This document shows, in pieces, positions 5,734-6,707 of a stretch of DNA of 6,707 nt. Source of the DNA: Candidatus Omnitrophota bacterium (lineage in GTDB: Bacteria; Omnitrophota; Gorgyraeia; Gygaellales; Profunditerraquicolaceae); contig VGKK01000061.1 of the NCBI GenBank assembly GCA_016867095.1, forward strand, positions 1-6,707. Reading direction: 5' to 3'. The notes under the pieces were generated by a model. The model did not search any database and was not told the DNA's origin. It saw only the letters and a list, made by a program, of their open reading frames with translations. Position 1 is the stretch's first letter, and each line of letters opens with the position of its first letter. The translations under genes and the position numbers were made by a program.

Positions 5734-6703
5734 GGTTATCCAGGGAGATATTACCGCGTTAAAAGTTGACGCTATCGTCAATGCCGCCAATAATAAATTG
5801 GTGATGGGCGCAGGCGTGGCCGGGGCAATTAAGAAAAAAGGCGGCCAGGCGATTGAGGATGAGGCGGTGAAAAAGGGGCCGATTAAGGTTGGCGAAGCGG
5901 TTGCTACTTCTGCCGGAAAATTGCCGGCTAAATATGTGATTCATGCCGCGACAATGGCGATGGATTTTTCCCGCCGAGTGTATAAAATAAAGGGCGGGAT
6001 CCCGCCTACCGTCAAAGAAAAGTGGGCGGGAAAAACAGACGAAGTAAAAATCAGGGATGCCGGCCGCAATGCCCTAAAGGCGGCCGAAGAATTAAAGATA
6101 CGCTCACTGGCTTTTCCGGCTTTAGGCTGCGGAACAGGCGGCTTTCCGCTTTTAGCCGCGGCCAAGATTATCTCCCAGGAAGTATTCAGGCACTTGAGAG
6201 AAAATAAAAGCCAGCTGAAGGAAGTAGTTTTCTGCCTTTATGATAAAGAGGCATACGATATTTTTTATAAAGGCGTCATCAATTATTTAGAGTATGTTAC
6301 TTCAAAATTACAGGGCGGCCCTTTTACCACCGTTGACGCCATCATTGAAATCGGAGACGGCATTGTGGCTATTAAAAGGAGCAATCCGCCTTTTGGCTGG
6401 GCTTTGCCCGGCGGTTTTGTAGATTATGGCGAGAGCCTGGAAGAAGCAGTTACCAGAGAGGCGAAAGAAGAAACTAACCTGGACTTGATAAATTTAAAAC
6501 AATTTCATACTTATTCTGAACCTACGCGCGACCCGCGCTTTCATACTATCGGCACGGTCTTTATTGCCCAAGGCAAAGGCTCGCCTAAGGCCGGGGATGA
6601 CGCCGGAGCGCTGAAGGTGATAAAGTTAAGCGAGATTAAAGATTTGGATTTTGCTTTTGACCATAAACAAATCATTCAGGATTACCTAAAAACTAAAGCA
6701 TAA
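5708..6703 (+). CDS. Macro domain - Nudix hydrolase fusion (ADP-ribose metabolism), with in-frame palindrome insertion
   Basis: A 331-residue, two-domain cytoplasmic protein. Residues 1 to about 195 are a macro domain: GDI (13-15), VNAANNKLVMGAGVAGAI (24-41), KYVIHAATMAMDF (75-87), and the second ligand loop ALGCGTGGFP (138-147). Macro domains bind ADP-ribose, and many hydrolyse ADP-ribose-1''-phosphate, O-acetyl-ADP-ribose or protein-linked ADP-ribose. Residues about 204-331 are a Nudix domain: WALPGGF then the Nudix box at 236-258 (G236, E242, R250-E251, E254-E255), with Asn257 where Gly is usual. It is followed by YSEPTRDPRFHTIGTVF (269-285), which resembles the ADP-ribose pyrophosphatase subgroup that yields AMP + ribose-5-phosphate. 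The fusion suggests consecutive steps: the macro domain frees or binds ADP-ribose and the Nudix domain cleaves it. Residues about 88-109 come from a palindrome and separate MDF from TDEVKIRDAGRNAL, which are adjacent in macro proteins I recall. Domain calls are confident; the exact substrate is inferred. Confidence 0.88.
   Translation: MKIKDCEIKVIQGDITALKVDAIVNAANNKLVMGAGVAGAIKKKGGQAIEDEAVKKGPIKVGEAVATSAGKLPAKYVIHAATMAMDFSRRVYKIKGGIPPTVKEKWAGKTDEVKIRDAGRNALKAAEELKIRSLAFPALGCGTGGFPLLAAAKIISQEVFRHLRENKSQLKEVVFCLYDKEAYDIFYKGVINYLEYVTSKLQGGPFTTVDAIIEIGDGIVAIKRSNPPFGWALPGGFVDYGESLEEAVTREAKEETNLDLINLKQFHTYSEPTRDPRFHTIGTVFIAQGKGSPKAGDDAGALKVIKLSEIKDLDFAFDHKQIIQDYLKTKA
5965..6035. repeat. 71-nt palindromic element inserted in frame in the macro domain
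   Basis: The outer arms TTTTTCCCGCC (5965-5975) and GGCGGGAAAAA (6025-6035) are exact reverse complements. At the centre is a perfect 14-base palindrome, GGCGGGATCCCGCC (5993-6006). The four CCCGCC/GGCGGG blocks can pair as one long interrupted hairpin or as two hairpins (5970-5975 with 5993-5998, and 6001-6006 with 6025-6030). The region reads through as residues about 86-110 without a stop, and normal macro sequence resumes in frame. Confidence 0.88.
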
Positions 6704-6707
6704 TTGA

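Noticed and set aside
5076..6035. CRISPR array
   Set aside because: The palindromes differ from each other in sequence, are not regularly spaced and mostly lie within coding sequence.
5959..6040. Sequencing error or frameshift as the reason for the odd macro-domain segment
   Set aside because: The frame is unbroken on both sides and the extra stretch is an exact, highly ordered palindrome, which a small indel would not create.

Overview
The window is a gene-dense stretch from a Gram-negative-type (two-membrane) bacterium, with six protein genes all on the + strand. The diderm inference rests on an AsmA-type protein at the left edge and an exported protein that ends in an outer-membrane beta-barrel type C-terminus. 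Stops TAA, TAG and TGA are all used and no gene needs recoding, so the standard bacterial code applies. GC is moderate (mid-40s percent by eye). The combination of genes, compact spacing and abundant short palindromes resembles uncultured lineages such as Omnitrophota, but that placement is an impression and not a demonstration.

Left block (1-2221): the 3' part of an AsmA-like protein gene, then after a single base a class I SAM-dependent methyltransferase with a roughly 120-residue N-terminal region I cannot assign. Middle gap (2222-2441): no gene, but nearly all of it can fold. It holds a 14-bp hairpin abutting the methyltransferase stop, a roughly 100-nt unit closed by a long inverted repeat with two small internal stem-loops, and a 21-bp hairpin just before a strong Shine-Dalgarno site. 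Right block (2442-6703): an exported probable outer-membrane beta-barrel protein; a GH77 4-alpha-glucanotransferase (MalQ-like) one base downstream; a dUTPase/dCTP-deaminase-superfamily protein lacking the deaminase glutamate; and a macro-domain/Nudix fusion whose start overlaps the end of the dUTPase gene by 26 nt.

The last two genes look like a small housekeeping unit for nucleotide by-products. The dUTPase-like enzyme would remove dUTP, the macro domain would act on ADP-ribose derivatives, and the Nudix domain would cleave ADP-ribose. The neighbouring glucanotransferase and envelope genes have no evident biochemical link to them.

The most unusual feature is a cluster of three palindromic elements within about 960 bp (5076-6035). 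One supplies the last codons and stop of malQ. One lies in frame inside the dUTPase gene, adding about 16-17 residues. One lies in frame inside the macro domain, adding about 22 residues between two otherwise contiguous family motifs. All three share a design in which each half is itself an inverted repeat and the halves are also complementary to each other, so each could fold as one long hairpin or two short ones. This recalls the in-frame palindromic elements of Rickettsia, although the sequences are different. Whether they are mobile repeats needs a genome-wide search.
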